Shown here: in pieces, positions 32,340 through 40,532 of the stretch
Layout of the letters: each line of letters opens with the position of its first letter
Position numbering within the stretch: the stretch's first letter is position 1
From: Lachnospiraceae bacterium
GTDB taxonomy: Bacteria; Bacillota; Clostridia; Lachnospirales; Lachnospiraceae
Assembly: GCA_910575155.1 (NCBI GenBank)
Contig: CAJTDX010000015.1
Location: 1-64,000 of the forward strand
Length of the DNA stretch: 64,000 nt
Direction of reading: 5' to 3'
Program-made: the position numbers and the translations under genes
The notes under the pieces: generated by a model
What the model saw: the letters and a program-made list of their open reading frames with translations, nothing else
Told to the model about the DNA's origin: nothing
Databases searched by the model: none

Positions 32340-32873
32340 GTGGCAAAAGACGGCAGCGGGCGGGGCGGCGCAAGGCCGGGGGCGGGACGCAAGCCCAAGG
32401 CACTCACGGAGAAGATTGCCGAAGGCCGGCCGGCGGAAGTCATGATGGAGCCGGCCGAGCTGGAGGGCGTGGATGTGCCGCCCGTGAAGGACTTCCTGAA
32501 ATCCTCGCAGAAAAGCGGGCGGGAGCTGGTGGCGGAGGAAGTCTACAACGAAACGTATGCCTGGCTGAAAGCAAGGGGATGTGAAAAGCTGGTCACGGTG
32601 CAGATGGTGGAGCAGTACGCCATGAGCGTGTCCCGGTGGATTCAGTGCGAGGAGATTGTTTCGTCCACTGGATTTCTGGCGAAGCACCCGACTACAGGAG
32701 CCGCCATTGCCTCCCCTTATGTCACCATGAGCCAGTCCTACATGAAGCAGACCAATTACTGCTGGATGCAGATATACCAGATCGTGAAGGAGAACTGCTC
32801 GGTGGAGTTCCAGGGGAACACGCCGCAGGATGATGTGATGGAGCGGCTGCTCCGTGCAAGGAAAGGAGTGTAG
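32340..32873 (+). CDS. terminase small subunit, P27 family
   Basis: About 177 residues from the GTG at 32340 (a GTG at 32331 is also in frame). The N-terminus is glycine/arginine-rich (GRGGARPGAGRKPKA), a hallmark of P27-type small terminases. The helical core has VYNETYAWLKARGCEKLVTV and AMSVSRWIQCEEIVSSTGFL. It binds phage DNA at the packaging site and hands it to the large subunit, which here lies 8 kb downstream beyond the methyltransferase and accessory block. Confidence 0.88.
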   Translation: MAKDGSGRGGARPGAGRKPKALTEKIAEGRPAEVMMEPAELEGVDVPPVKDFLKSSQKSGRELVAEEVYNETYAWLKARGCEKLVTVQMVEQYAMSVSRWIQCEEIVSSTGFLAKHPTTGAAIASPYVTMSQSYMKQTNYCWMQIYQIVKENCSVEFQGNTPQDDVMERLLRARKGV

Positions 32874-32879
32874 ATAAAA

Positions 32880-34136
32880 ATGGGTAAGACGACAACGGAG
32901 ATGCAGCTTGTGCCGCTCTCAAAATTAGTGCCGTATGTGAATAATGCGCGGACGCACTCGCCGAAGCAGCTTGCGAAGCTCCGCTCATCCCTGCGGGAGT
33001 TCGGCTTCATCAACCCGGTCATCATCGACCGGGATTTCAATGTCATCGCAGGGCATGGCAGGATCGCAGCGGCGAAGGAGGAAGGGATTACAGAGGTTCC
33101 GTGTGTATTTGTGGACTATCTGACAGAGGCGCAGAAGAAAGCCTACATCCTTGCGGACAACCGCATGGCTCTGGATGCCGGGTGGGATGAGGAGCTGCTC
33201 CGCATTGAGATTGAAAGTTTGCAGGGTGCGGATTTTGATGTATCTTTGACAGGCTTCGGTGAGGATGAGATTGCAGACCTTTTCTCCGGGGACGGTGAAA
33301 AAGATGTGAAAGATGATGATTTCGACCTTTCCGCAGCGTTGGAGAAAGCGGCGTTCGTGGAAAAGGGAGATATCTGGACGGTGGGCAGGCACAGGCTGAT
33401 GTGCGGTGACGCTACCAGTGCGGAGGACGTGGCGGCGCTCATGGACGGGAAAAAGGCAAACCTTATCGTGACGGACCCGCCGTATAACGTCGCATTCAAG
33501 AGCGGAAGTGGGCTTTCCATCCAGAACGACAGCATGGAGAACGGGGAGTTTTACACTTTTCTGTACAATTCCTTCCAGAACATGGTGGAGCATCTGGAAA
33601 GCGGCGGTGCAGCTTATGTGTTCCATGCGGACACGGAGGGGCTTAATTTCAGGAAAGCCTTTGTGGATGCGGGGTTCCACCTTGCCGGGGTGTGCATATG
33701 GGTAAAGAATTCGCTGGTGCTTGGGCGCTCGGATTACCAGTGGCAGCATGAGCCTGTGCTGTACGGTTTCCTTAAGAACGGAAAACACCCGTGGTATTCC
33801 GACCGGAAGCAGACCACCATCTGGAACTACGACAAGCCGAAGCGGAATAAGAACCACCCGACATCGAAGCCGCTTGACCTGCTCGGATACCCAATCTGCA
33901 ATTCCTCCCAGGAAAACGCCATCGTTCTGGACACTTTCGGAGGGAGCGGCTCCACGATGATGGCGTGTGAGCAGACAAACCGTATCTGCCATATGATGGA
34001 GCTGGATGAAAAGTACGCATCCGTCATCCTGCGGAGGTATGTGGAGGATACCGGGGATTCGGAAAATGTGTATGTGGTGCGCGGTGGGGAAAAAATCCCA
34101 TACTCCGCGCTGGTGAAGGAGGTGGAGATGGAATGA
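32880..34136 (+). CDS. ParB-like domain plus DNA adenine/N4-cytosine methyltransferase
   Basis: A 418-residue protein with two parts. Residues 1-110 are a ParB/Srx-type nuclease-like domain (LVPLSKLVPYVNNARTHSPK, HGRIAAAKEEGITEVPCVFV). Residues 150-410 are a beta-class amino-methyltransferase with the catalytic DPPYNV motif and the SAM-binding LDTFGGSGSTMMA. The fused ParB/methylase is common in phage packaging modules, and it likely protects phage DNA from host restriction. It overlaps the cytosine methyltransferase gene by 4 bases. Confidence 0.92.
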   Translation: MGKTTTEMQLVPLSKLVPYVNNARTHSPKQLAKLRSSLREFGFINPVIIDRDFNVIAGHGRIAAAKEEGITEVPCVFVDYLTEAQKKAYILADNRMALDAGWDEELLRIEIESLQGADFDVSLTGFGEDEIADLFSGDGEKDVKDDDFDLSAALEKAAFVEKGDIWTVGRHRLMCGDATSAEDVAALMDGKKANLIVTDPPYNVAFKSGSGLSIQNDSMENGEFYTFLYNSFQNMVEHLESGGAAYVFHADTEGLNFRKAFVDAGFHLAGVCIWVKNSLVLGRSDYQWQHEPVLYGFLKNGKHPWYSDRKQTTIWNYDKPKRNKNHPTSKPLDLLGYPICNSSQENAIVLDTFGGSGSTMMACEQTNRICHMMELDEKYASVILRRYVEDTGDSENVYVVRGGEKIPYSALVKEVEME

Positions 34137-36274
34137 ATGCAGACGCTATATATATCCATAGTAGGGAGTCCAGCACTGGCGGCGGAGACACACCAAATCC
34201 GCAGTCTGCGGATGCCTGCCTGACCCTCGGCAGCCTGTTTGACGGCTCCGGGGGTTTTCCTTTGGGCGGGCTGCTTGCAGGCATCACCCCTCTATGGGCT
34301 TCGGAGATTGAGCCGTTCCCCATCCGTGTGACCACAAAGCGGCTGCCCTCCGTGAAGCACTTGGGCGATATTTCTGCGGTGGATGGCGCAGAGATTGCCC
34401 CGGTGGACATCATCACCTTCGGCTCGCCCTGTACGGATATGTCGGTGGCCGGCAAGCGGGCGGGGCTTGAAGGGCGGCAGTCCTGCCTGTTCTACCAGGC
34501 AATACGAATCGTAAAGGAAATGAGGTGTGCAACAGATGGAAAATATCCAAGGTTTATCGTGTGGGAGAACGTCCCCGGAGCCTTCTCATCCAATAAAGGG
34601 GAAGACTTTAAGGCAGTCCTCGAAGCGGTCTGCTCCGTCAAAGACGAAAGTATTTCTGTACCTGGACCTCCAAAGGGGAGGTGGGCGAATGCCGGAAGCA
34701 TCGTGGCAGACGGCTTTTCCCTCGCATGGCGGGTGTTTGACTCCCAGTTTTGGGGAATCCCCCAGCGAAGGAAACGCATCTACCTTGTCGCAGATTTTGC
34801 AGGCGGGAGTGCCGGAAAGGTATTATTTGAGTCCGAAGGCGTGTCTGGGTATTCTGCGGAGGGCTTCCGTGCGTGGCAAGGAACTGCCGGAGGTGCTGCG
34901 GATTGCATTGGAGCGGCAGGCGGCATCTGCCTGAACGACCAGGGCGGGCAGAGGATGGACGTGACGGATGACGTGACCTGCACCCTGCGGGCAGAGGCGC
35001 ACCATCCCCCGTGCGTATTGGAATCGGCCGGTTTCTGCACGGAGCATTCCGCAAAGGCGCGTGGGATTGGGTATGAGGAGGAAACCTCGCCCACGCTCCG
35101 TGCAGGGACGGTCCCGGCTGCGGTGGCGCTCTATGAGAACCATTCGCAGGATACGAGATATACGGAGCCTTTGGAAACGGCGCCTACGGTCAGCTCCACC
35201 TACGGCATGGGCGGCAATAACCAGCCGTTCGTGGTGGAAACGCCAAAGACGCTGAAAATCCGCTCCGGCTGTGAGGGAGGCGGCAAAGGGGCGATCATAC
35301 AGGATGACAAATCCGCAACTCTCTCCTGCAGCAATGACCAGACGGTGTTCGTGCCTTTCTGCAAGGGGTACCGCGCCCACTACAAAGGGGATGCGCCGAC
35401 CTGGAAGGACGGGAAGGTGGCAAACACGCTGAACACCTTTGATGTCGGGGAGAGCCGCTGCAATGAGCTGGTGGTGCAGGCATACGGTATCTGCTCCAAG
35501 GACAGCAATGCCATGAAATCGGATAACCCGCACAGCGGATTTTATGAGGCGGATACCTCCCGGACTCTGGACGGGAACGGCGGGAATCCCGGCTGCAACC
35601 AGGGCGGCATTGCCGTGGTGGCGGTGCAGGGCTCCATGATTGGCAGGAAGGATGAGAACGGGCCGCAGGGGAGTGGCGTGAATGAGGATGTGTCCTTTAC
35701 GCTTGACGCCGTGGACAGACACGCTGTTGCATACCCGACCTACTGCACGAGCAAGAATTCTCATTTCACACGGGCAGAAAAGGAACTGGCGAACACGCTG
35801 GTGGCTACGGATTATAAGGACCCTCCCGTCATCAACGATGTGCAGACCGCATCCGGCAAGGAGGTGTTCGGCACACTCTCGGCAAGCATGGGCTCCAAGC
35901 AGTGGCTCGGCAACCAGGAGGCGTTCAGCGGGGATTACCATATCGTGGAGCCGGAGTATATTGTCCGCAGGCTGACGCCGATGGAGTGTGCGAGGCTGCA
36001 GGGCTTCCCGGACTGGTGGTGCAGCGGCCTTGGGACGGAAGAACCCACGGAGGATGACCTTGCCTTCTGGCGGGAGGTCTTTGAGACCCATCGGAAGATT
36101 GCAGGGACTTCCACAAAACCTAAAACGGATAAGCAGATCATCAAGTGGCTGAAAGCCCCGCATTCGGATTCCGCTGAATATAAGATGTGGGGCAATGGCG
36201 TGGCGCTGCCGAATGTTTATTTCGTGCTTTCGGGCATTGTGTATTACGCACAGTTCCCGGACTTTTTATTGTGA
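34133..36274 (+). CDS. DNA (cytosine-5) methyltransferase with long repeat-bearing insert
   Basis: A 713-residue C5-cytosine methyltransferase. Conserved motifs are I (SLFDGSGGFPLGG), IV (GSPCTDMS with catalytic C100), VI (ENV, residues 145-147), VIII (QRRKRIYLV), IX (LTPMECARLQGFP, residues 614-626) and X (GNGVALPNV). Between VIII and IX lie about 350 residues, far more than a single target-recognition domain. They hold several degenerate units of the form TL-x(n)-VV, such as TSPTLRAGTVPAAVAL, APTVSSTYGMGGNNQPFVV and SRTLDGNGGNPGCNQGGIAV. This may give several target specificities. It probably guards phage DNA together with the preceding enzyme. Confidence 0.9.
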   Translation: MNADAIYIHSRESSTGGGDTPNPQSADACLTLGSLFDGSGGFPLGGLLAGITPLWASEIEPFPIRVTTKRLPSVKHLGDISAVDGAEIAPVDIITFGSPCTDMSVAGKRAGLEGRQSCLFYQAIRIVKEMRCATDGKYPRFIVWENVPGAFSSNKGEDFKAVLEAVCSVKDESISVPGPPKGRWANAGSIVADGFSLAWRVFDSQFWGIPQRRKRIYLVADFAGGSAGKVLFESEGVSGYSAEGFRAWQGTAGGAADCIGAAGGICLNDQGGQRMDVTDDVTCTLRAEAHHPPCVLESAGFCTEHSAKARGIGYEEETSPTLRAGTVPAAVALYENHSQDTRYTEPLETAPTVSSTYGMGGNNQPFVVETPKTLKIRSGCEGGGKGAIIQDDKSATLSCSNDQTVFVPFCKGYRAHYKGDAPTWKDGKVANTLNTFDVGESRCNELVVQAYGICSKDSNAMKSDNPHSGFYEADTSRTLDGNGGNPGCNQGGIAVVAVQGSMIGRKDENGPQGSGVNEDVSFTLDAVDRHAVAYPTYCTSKNSHFTRAEKELANTLVATDYKDPPVINDVQTASGKEVFGTLSASMGSKQWLGNQEAFSGDYHIVEPEYIVRRLTPMECARLQGFPDWWCSGLGTEEPTEDDLAFWREVFETHRKIAGTSTKPKTDKQIIKWLKAPHSDSAEYKMWGNGVALPNVYFVLSGIVYYAQFPDFLL

Positions 36275-36291
36275 CATTTTTTCTCACATAC

Positions 36292-36340
36292 CGCTTGCTA
36301 TTTCTGCCGTTCAGAGTGATTAATGTAGTACCGAAAAACG
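36292..36340 (+). promoter_or_regulatory. moron-type promoter/leader, copy A (short)
   Basis: TTGCTA, a 17-base spacer and GATTAA, then GTAGTACCGAAAAACG and AAGGAGG before the ATG at 36357. It is the most diverged of four related leaders (others at 37609, 40097 and 57933). Confidence 0.55.
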
Positions 36341-36356
36341 AAGGAGGTACAAAAAA

Positions 36357-37112
36357 ATGAGGTTTGAATTCAACAGGACAGGGGCAGAGCGGAAGGCGCT
36401 GGTGCAGGCAATGGGGGAGATTTTAGGGGTAAAGCCGAAATACCTCGGAATGCCGACAGCGGCTTACCAGGTGGATTACTTCCACATCGACAAGACCGGC
36501 GCGGTGGAGTTTGACGACCGGGCGGACAGTGAGGAAATAGAGAACCTGCTGGAGCGGCTTGCGGAAAGAGGGATTGTCGCAGTCCCGGCAGAAACGGCGC
36601 AGGAAGGCGGCACGGCAGAAGAAAGCGCGGATGCGGAAAACAAAGCGGAGGAGCCGGAAACGGAGGCACAGGGGGCAGATCTGGGGCTTACGGTGGCAAT
36701 GCCGAGGGATTCCTTCACGGATGCCGCGCTGGAGAACCTGCGGAAGCTGGTGGATGCCAAAGGGAGCCTGATTAAAAAGGCGCTGGCGGTTGACAGCCTC
36801 CCGATTGAAACGGACGGGGAGAAGGTTTCCTTCCCATGGTTTGCGGAGGGGCAGGACAGCGAATCGGTGAAAGCCTACACCCATTTCATTGCCGCCATCT
36901 GCGACATGGCAAGGAACCAGAAGCGCATCACGGCGAAGGAAAAGCCTGCGGACAATGAAAAATACGCATTCCGGTGCTTCCTGCTCCGGCTCGGATTCAT
37001 CGGGGCGGAATACAAGGGCGAGCGGAAAATCCTGCTGAAGAACCTCTCCGGCAGCTCGGCATTCAAAAACGGCGAAAGGAAGGAGGCGGTCAGCAGTGAA
37101 CTTTCCGAATAG
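36357..37112 (+). CDS. phage accessory protein with amidoligase-type C-terminal domain
   Basis: A 251-residue protein of a family common in Lachnospiraceae prophages, often labelled virulence protein without proof. The N-terminus is RFEFNRTGAERKALVQAMGE; an acidic low-complexity linker spans about residues 80-105. The last 90 residues (KYAFRCFLLRLGFIGAEYKG, then LSGSSAFKNG) clearly match the C-terminus of the amidoligase encoded at 37737 (KYAMRTWLLRLGFIGDEFKT). No catalytic motif is visible in the part upstream. It has its own leader (copy A) and overlaps DUF4314 by 17 bases. Confidence 0.75.
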   Translation: MRFEFNRTGAERKALVQAMGEILGVKPKYLGMPTAAYQVDYFHIDKTGAVEFDDRADSEEIENLLERLAERGIVAVPAETAQEGGTAEESADAENKAEEPETEAQGADLGLTVAMPRDSFTDAALENLRKLVDAKGSLIKKALAVDSLPIETDGEKVSFPWFAEGQDSESVKAYTHFIAAICDMARNQKRITAKEKPADNEKYAFRCFLLRLGFIGAEYKGERKILLKNLSGSSAFKNGERKEAVSSELSE

Positions 37113-37326
37113 GGAGATTGTGGAGCGTGTCCGCAGGGAGTACCCTGCAGGCACACGGGTGGAGCTTGTACGGATGGACGATGTGCAGGCCCCGCCCATC
37201 GGGACGCGGGGAACAGTCGAAGGTGTGGATGACACGGCGAGCGTCATGGTCGCATGGGACAACGGCAGCAGCCTCCATGCAATTTACGGCGAGGATGTGG
37301 TGCGCAGGATAAAGGAGGATGAATAG
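37096..37326 (+). CDS. DUF4314 protein
   Basis: A 76-residue protein starting at GTG 37096 with GGAGGCGGTCAGCA upstream. The domain is DUF4314: TRVELVRMDDVQAPPIGTRG followed by VEGVDDTASVMVAWDNGSSL, a small SH3-like barrel. The function is unknown. It is a common member of this accessory block. Confidence 0.85.
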   Translation: MNFPNREIVERVRREYPAGTRVELVRMDDVQAPPIGTRGTVEGVDDTASVMVAWDNGSSLHAIYGEDVVRRIKEDE

Positions 37327-37608
37327 ATGGAGCAGGACATTCTGAAACAGCTTTATTTTGGTGAGATCGTGCCGTGGGAGAACCGGAACGACAAGACGCC
37401 GGAGATGGCAGAGCTTGCGGAGCGCATCGACGGGGAGATTGAACGCCTAAAAGGGCTGTTGGACAGTGAGGGGAAGGCACTGCTGGAGAAACTTCTGGAC
37501 GATGCCTCCGACCTTGAGTGCAAGACCATCTGCGAAGGCTTTAAGGACGGATTCCGGCTTGGCGCACAGATCACGGCAGCCTCCATGGAGGGCCTGAAAA
37601 AGCCATAA
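37327..37608 (+). CDS. DUF6809-like small phage protein
   Basis: A 93-residue helical protein starting directly after the DUF4314 stop. The N-terminal ILKQLYFGEIVPWENRNDKT and the C-terminal CEGFKDGFRLGAQITAASME match a family I recall as DUF6809. The function is unknown. Leader copy B begins right after its stop. Confidence 0.75.
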   Translation: MEQDILKQLYFGEIVPWENRNDKTPEMAELAERIDGEIERLKGLLDSEGKALLEKLLDDASDLECKTICEGFKDGFRLGAQITAASMEGLKKP

Positions 37609-37736
37609 AATACACAAAAAACTGCGGAAAACATTGTGTAATATATGCCTCGAATTGACTTGCTATTATCCCCTTTTAGAGCGAATATGTGTACTACCGA
37701 AAGGGAAAACACACAAAGAAAACGGAGGAAAACAGC
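37609..37736 (+). promoter_or_regulatory. moron-type promoter/leader, copy B
   Basis: It starts with AAATACACAA after the upstream stop. Then come ATATATGCCTCGAATTGACT, TTGCTA, a 17-base spacer and GAATAT, and the block GAATATGTGTACTACCGAAA shared with copies C and D, ending in CGGAGGAAAACAGC before the amidoligase ATG. Confidence 0.75.
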
Positions 37737-38684
37737 ATGAACGCAAAGTTAGCAAGGCAGGTTGAGGAAATGAAAAAGCAGACCATCGGGGTTGAGGTGG
37801 AGATGAACAGCATCGCAAGGAGCAGGGCGGCGAAAATTGCAGCGGACTTCTTCGGAACAGGCAGGCATGAATACACGGCACGCAGGAACGGCTACGAAAC
37901 CTACTCCGCATGGGACGCGCAGGGCAGGGAGTGGAAATTCCAGAAGGACGTGAGCATCGCGGGGCCTGACAGCGAAAAGTGCGAGCTGGTGACGCCCATC
38001 CTTACCTACGGGGACATGGAAACCCTGCAGGAGCTTATCCGGCAGCTACGGCACGCTGGAGCGAAGAGCGACGCGGGAAGGGGCTGCGGGGTACACATCC
38101 ACATCGGGGCGAAAGGCCACACGCCGCAGAGCCTCAGAAACCTCGCCAACATCATGGCAGGCCATGAAAGCCTGATAGCGGATGCCTTAAACCTTGACCG
38201 CTGGAGGATGAACCGCTACTGCCGCACGGTTGACCCACGGTTTTTGGAGCAGGTCAACAGAAAGAAACCTTCCACGATGGCGGCCCTTGCGGACATCTGG
38301 TACACAAGCCACGGCGCAAGCTACGGCAGGGACCAGCACTACAACGACAGCCGCTACCATATGCTCAATTACCACGCAACCTTCACCAAAGGCACGGTCG
38401 AGTTCCGGCTCTTCCAGTTCGACGAACCGGGCGACGGGCGCAGGGGCGGCCTCCACGCAGGGCAGCTTAAAAGCTACATCCAGCTCTGCCTCGCACTCAG
38501 CCAGATGGCGAAGGAAGTAAAGACGGCAAGCCCGAAGCCGCAGCAGAGCGAGAACCCGAAATACGCCATGCGGACATGGCTCCTCCGGCTCGGCTTCATC
38601 GGGGACGAATTCAAGACCGCAAGGGACATCCTCACAAGGAGGCTTGCAGGGGACGCATCCTTCCGAAACGGAAGGGCCGCTTGA
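37737..38684 (+). CDS. amidoligase (COOH-NH2 ligase) family protein
   Basis: A 315-residue enzyme of the amidoligase family, glutamine-synthetase-like ligases that form amide (often gamma-glutamyl type) bonds using ATP. Visible motifs are GVEVEMNS (E20, E22), CELVTPIL (around E83), the metal/ATP motif VHIHIG (H120, H122) and VEFRLFQF (E222, R224). The last 70 residues form a separate helical domain shared with the protein at 36357. A phage copy with a cyclotransferase gene downstream suggests making and breaking of a gamma-glutamyl-type modification; the substrate is unknown. It has its own promoter (leader copy B). Confidence 0.88.
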   Translation: MNAKLARQVEEMKKQTIGVEVEMNSIARSRAAKIAADFFGTGRHEYTARRNGYETYSAWDAQGREWKFQKDVSIAGPDSEKCELVTPILTYGDMETLQELIRQLRHAGAKSDAGRGCGVHIHIGAKGHTPQSLRNLANIMAGHESLIADALNLDRWRMNRYCRTVDPRFLEQVNRKKPSTMAALADIWYTSHGASYGRDQHYNDSRYHMLNYHATFTKGTVEFRLFQFDEPGDGRRGGLHAGQLKSYIQLCLALSQMAKEVKTASPKPQQSENPKYAMRTWLLRLGFIGDEFKTARDILTRRLAGDASFRNGRAA

Positions 38685-38706
38685 AGGGAACGCGGGAGGT
38701 AGCCTC

Positions 38707-38766
38707 CTGCCACCTTGCCTGCCGCGGAAACGGCAGTGGACCGCTCCGGCGGTCTTAAGGTGGTAG
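38707..38766 (+). ncRNA. predicted three-way-junction RNA element
   Basis: CTGCCACCTT (38707-38716) pairs with AAGGTGGTAG (38757-38766). Inside lie TGCCG-CGGAAA-CGGCA (38720-38735) and ACCGC-TCC-GGCGGT (38740-38753). All three helices are supported by the sequence. It lies just before the cyclotransferase gene. The inner hairpin is the reverse complement of the CTGCCGTTTCCGCGG block of the repeats at 8603 and 10396. Confidence 0.45.
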
Positions 38767-38800
38767 AAGGGTGCCCCCTTCGGAAAGGATGGATTTCAAG

Positions 38801-39493
38801 ATGGAAAAAAGATACTACATTGCTTACGGCTCAAACTTAAACATCCGGCAGATGCGGATGCGCTGCCCCGGGGCGAGGATTATCGGCACTTCGGTGATTG
38901 AGGGCTACCGTCTGCTGTTCAAGGGCAGCAGGACCGGCTCCTACCTCACCATCGAGCCACAGGAGGGCGCAAGCGTCCCCGTGGCGGCATGGGCGGTGAC
39001 GGAGGAGGATGAGGCGGCGCTTGACCGCTACGAGGGCTTCCCCCACTTTTACTACAAAAAGGAGATGGAGCTGCCCCTTAAAGGGATTAAGACCGGAAAG
39101 GTGCGGCTGCGGAAGGTTTTCGTCTACATCATGCATGAGGACCGCCCGCTTGGGGTTCCGAGCGGGTTCTATATGGAGACCTGCAGGCAGGGCTACCAGA
39201 GTTTCGGATTCGACGAGGCATTTCTGGAACGGGCGTATGCCGACAGCAGGGAGAAATTTCCGGGCGGGTGGAAGACCGGGGACGCCTGCTTCATGGTGAC
39301 CAACCGGAAGAACGGCTGCACGGGCAACTACACCGTGCTGGGATTCGATGGGAAATATTTCTGGCTCCAGAACAGCAGGGGCAGCCGTTACCGCGCATCC
39401 GCAGGCCGGATGTTCCGCAGCAAGGTGGAGGCGCTTGCCCCACGGCAGGAGAATATGGACTTAGGAGGAAACAGCGATGAAAGAAACAGATAA
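38801..39493 (+). CDS. gamma-glutamylcyclotransferase (AIG2/GGCT-like) with C-terminal extension
   Basis: About 230 residues from the ATG at 38801. The GGCT fold is marked by IAYGSNLN at residues 7-14 and the catalytic glutamate E78 in DRYEGFPHFY. Enzymes of this fold release gamma-glutamyl groups as 5-oxoproline from amines or amides. After residue 165 a separate 60-residue module follows (NRKNGCTGNYTVLGFDGKYF, SRYRASAGRMF), which is not part of standard GGCT. Amidoligase-GGCT neighbours are a known pairing in phages and other elements, so the two probably act on one modification. It overlaps the next gene by 17 bases. Confidence 0.85.
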   Translation: MEKRYYIAYGSNLNIRQMRMRCPGARIIGTSVIEGYRLLFKGSRTGSYLTIEPQEGASVPVAAWAVTEEDEAALDRYEGFPHFYYKKEMELPLKGIKTGKVRLRKVFVYIMHEDRPLGVPSGFYMETCRQGYQSFGFDEAFLERAYADSREKFPGGWKTGDACFMVTNRKNGCTGNYTVLGFDGKYFWLQNSRGSRYRASAGRMFRSKVEALAPRQENMDLGGNSDERNR

Positions 39494-39686
39494 TATTGCG
39501 AGGATTTCGGTCTGCCCACGATGCGGGCAGACCTACCACGGGAGGCCGGCAGTTTCGCGGGCGGACGGCAGAACGCCGCTCTGCCCGGACTGCGGCACCA
39601 GGGAGGCTCTGGAGAGCATCGGGGTGGACGGGAAGGAGCAGGAACAGATTCTGGAAGCCATCCACAGGTGCTACGGCAGGGGATGA
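39477..39686 (+). CDS. small zinc-ribbon phage protein (69 aa)
   Basis: A 69-residue protein with two cysteine pairs, CPRC and CPDC, separated by 20 residues (HGRPAVSRADGRTPL), a zinc ribbon. GGAGGAAACAGCG precedes the ATG and the start lies inside the cyclotransferase gene. It is a common member of this block; a nucleic-acid-binding role is likely, but the target is unknown. Confidence 0.75.
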   Translation: MKETDNIARISVCPRCGQTYHGRPAVSRADGRTPLCPDCGTREALESIGVDGKEQEQILEAIHRCYGRG

Positions 39687-39715
39687 AAATTATAAAGGCA
39701 AAGGAGCGTACAGCT

Positions 39716-40096
39716 ATGGAAAAAAGGACAGAGGTCATCCAGGAGTGGATTGACGCAAGAAGGGAACGGGGCGAGGCTGCAACAAAATGTATGTTTTACA
39801 TCACCGTCCCGAAAGACACCGACCTTTACAAGGATGAAACCATCAAGAAAATCGAGGGCATCCTTGATAAGAACCATGTCAGCCACGGCCATGTGGATAC
39901 GGTCTGCGGCGCATGGAACCTGAACCGGGACTGGATTGAGACGGGCGAGATCGACTGCATTGTGGAATTCTGCGGGGTGTACCCGGTCAATTGGGACATG
40001 GACGATGTGGCGGAGCTTGAACGGATGGAAACCGAAGGGGAGATCATCGTCCTGGTTGACTGGATAGAGGACGGGAAACACATCCCTAACCATTGA
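39716..40096 (+). CDS. phage hypothetical protein (126 aa)
   Basis: Not recognised. The start at 39716 is preferred over 39683 because AAAGGAGCG lies upstream. It has an alternating strand/helix pattern (CMFYITVPKDTDLYKDETIK, KIEGILDKNHVSHGHVDTVC) and an acidic C-terminal half (DMDDVAELERMETEGEIIVL). There are no membrane segments or known motifs. Leader copy C begins right after its stop. Confidence 0.65.
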   Translation: MEKRTEVIQEWIDARRERGEAATKCMFYITVPKDTDLYKDETIKKIEGILDKNHVSHGHVDTVCGAWNLNRDWIETGEIDCIVEFCGVYPVNWDMDDVAELERMETEGEIIVLVDWIEDGKHIPNH

Positions 40097-40222
40097 AAAC
40101 TACACAATTTCTCCTGCAGATATTTGCACAGTATATGTTCAAAATCCGCTTGCTATTATCCGCAGAAAGAGCGAATATGTGTACTACCGAAAGGGAAAAC
40201 ACAGAAAGCGGAGGAGAAAGGC
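40097..40222 (+). promoter_or_regulatory. moron-type promoter/leader, copy C
   Basis: It starts with AAACTACACAATTTC after the upstream stop. CAGTATATG and CTTGCTATTATCC follow, then 17 bases and GAATAT, with the shared block GAATATGTGTACTACCGAAA. The ribosome site is GCGGAGGAGAAAGG and the gene starts at 40223. Confidence 0.75.
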
Positions 40223-40417
40223 ATGACAAGATTTGAAAGGGATTTGAGAGATGCACAGAAAGGAAACGGAATTGAGGTACTGACGAAACGGAAAGCGGAG
40301 CTTGACCGCCTTTGGAAAGAGGGGAAAGCCTGCAAAAACGGATTCAGGAGGCAGTGCATAGCGCAGGAATACACGAGGCTTAAGGCCGAGTACGATAAGA
40401 TTGACGCACTTTTCTGA
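40223..40417 (+). CDS. small phage protein, MTRFER group (64 aa)
   Basis: A 64-residue, lysine/arginine-rich helical protein (KRKAELDRLWKEGKACKNGF). The first residues MTRFERDL match the start of the protein at 58056 (MTRFEREI), which also follows a copy of the same leader. The function is unknown; basic charge suggests nucleic-acid or protein binding. Confidence 0.65.
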   Translation: MTRFERDLRDAQKGNGIEVLTKRKAELDRLWKEGKACKNGFRRQCIAQEYTRLKAEYDKIDALF

Positions 40418-40532
40418 AATTAAAACTGGACATTCCAAGAGCGGAGCCGCAAGGCTCTGTGTCTTGTACTGATAGATTACGGCTTGCTGCTGGCAGGCCA
40501 TTTTTGATGCCGTCTTTGGGGAGGTGACCGGA

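Noticed and set aside
31644-32340. Group I intron around the NUMOD4-HNH gene
   Set aside because: No interrupted gene and no conserved intron core could be seen; the flanking genes are complete.
36423-37262. 279-residue minus-strand frame in the accessory block
   Set aside because: It is antisense to two overlapping conserved phage genes with good ribosome sites.
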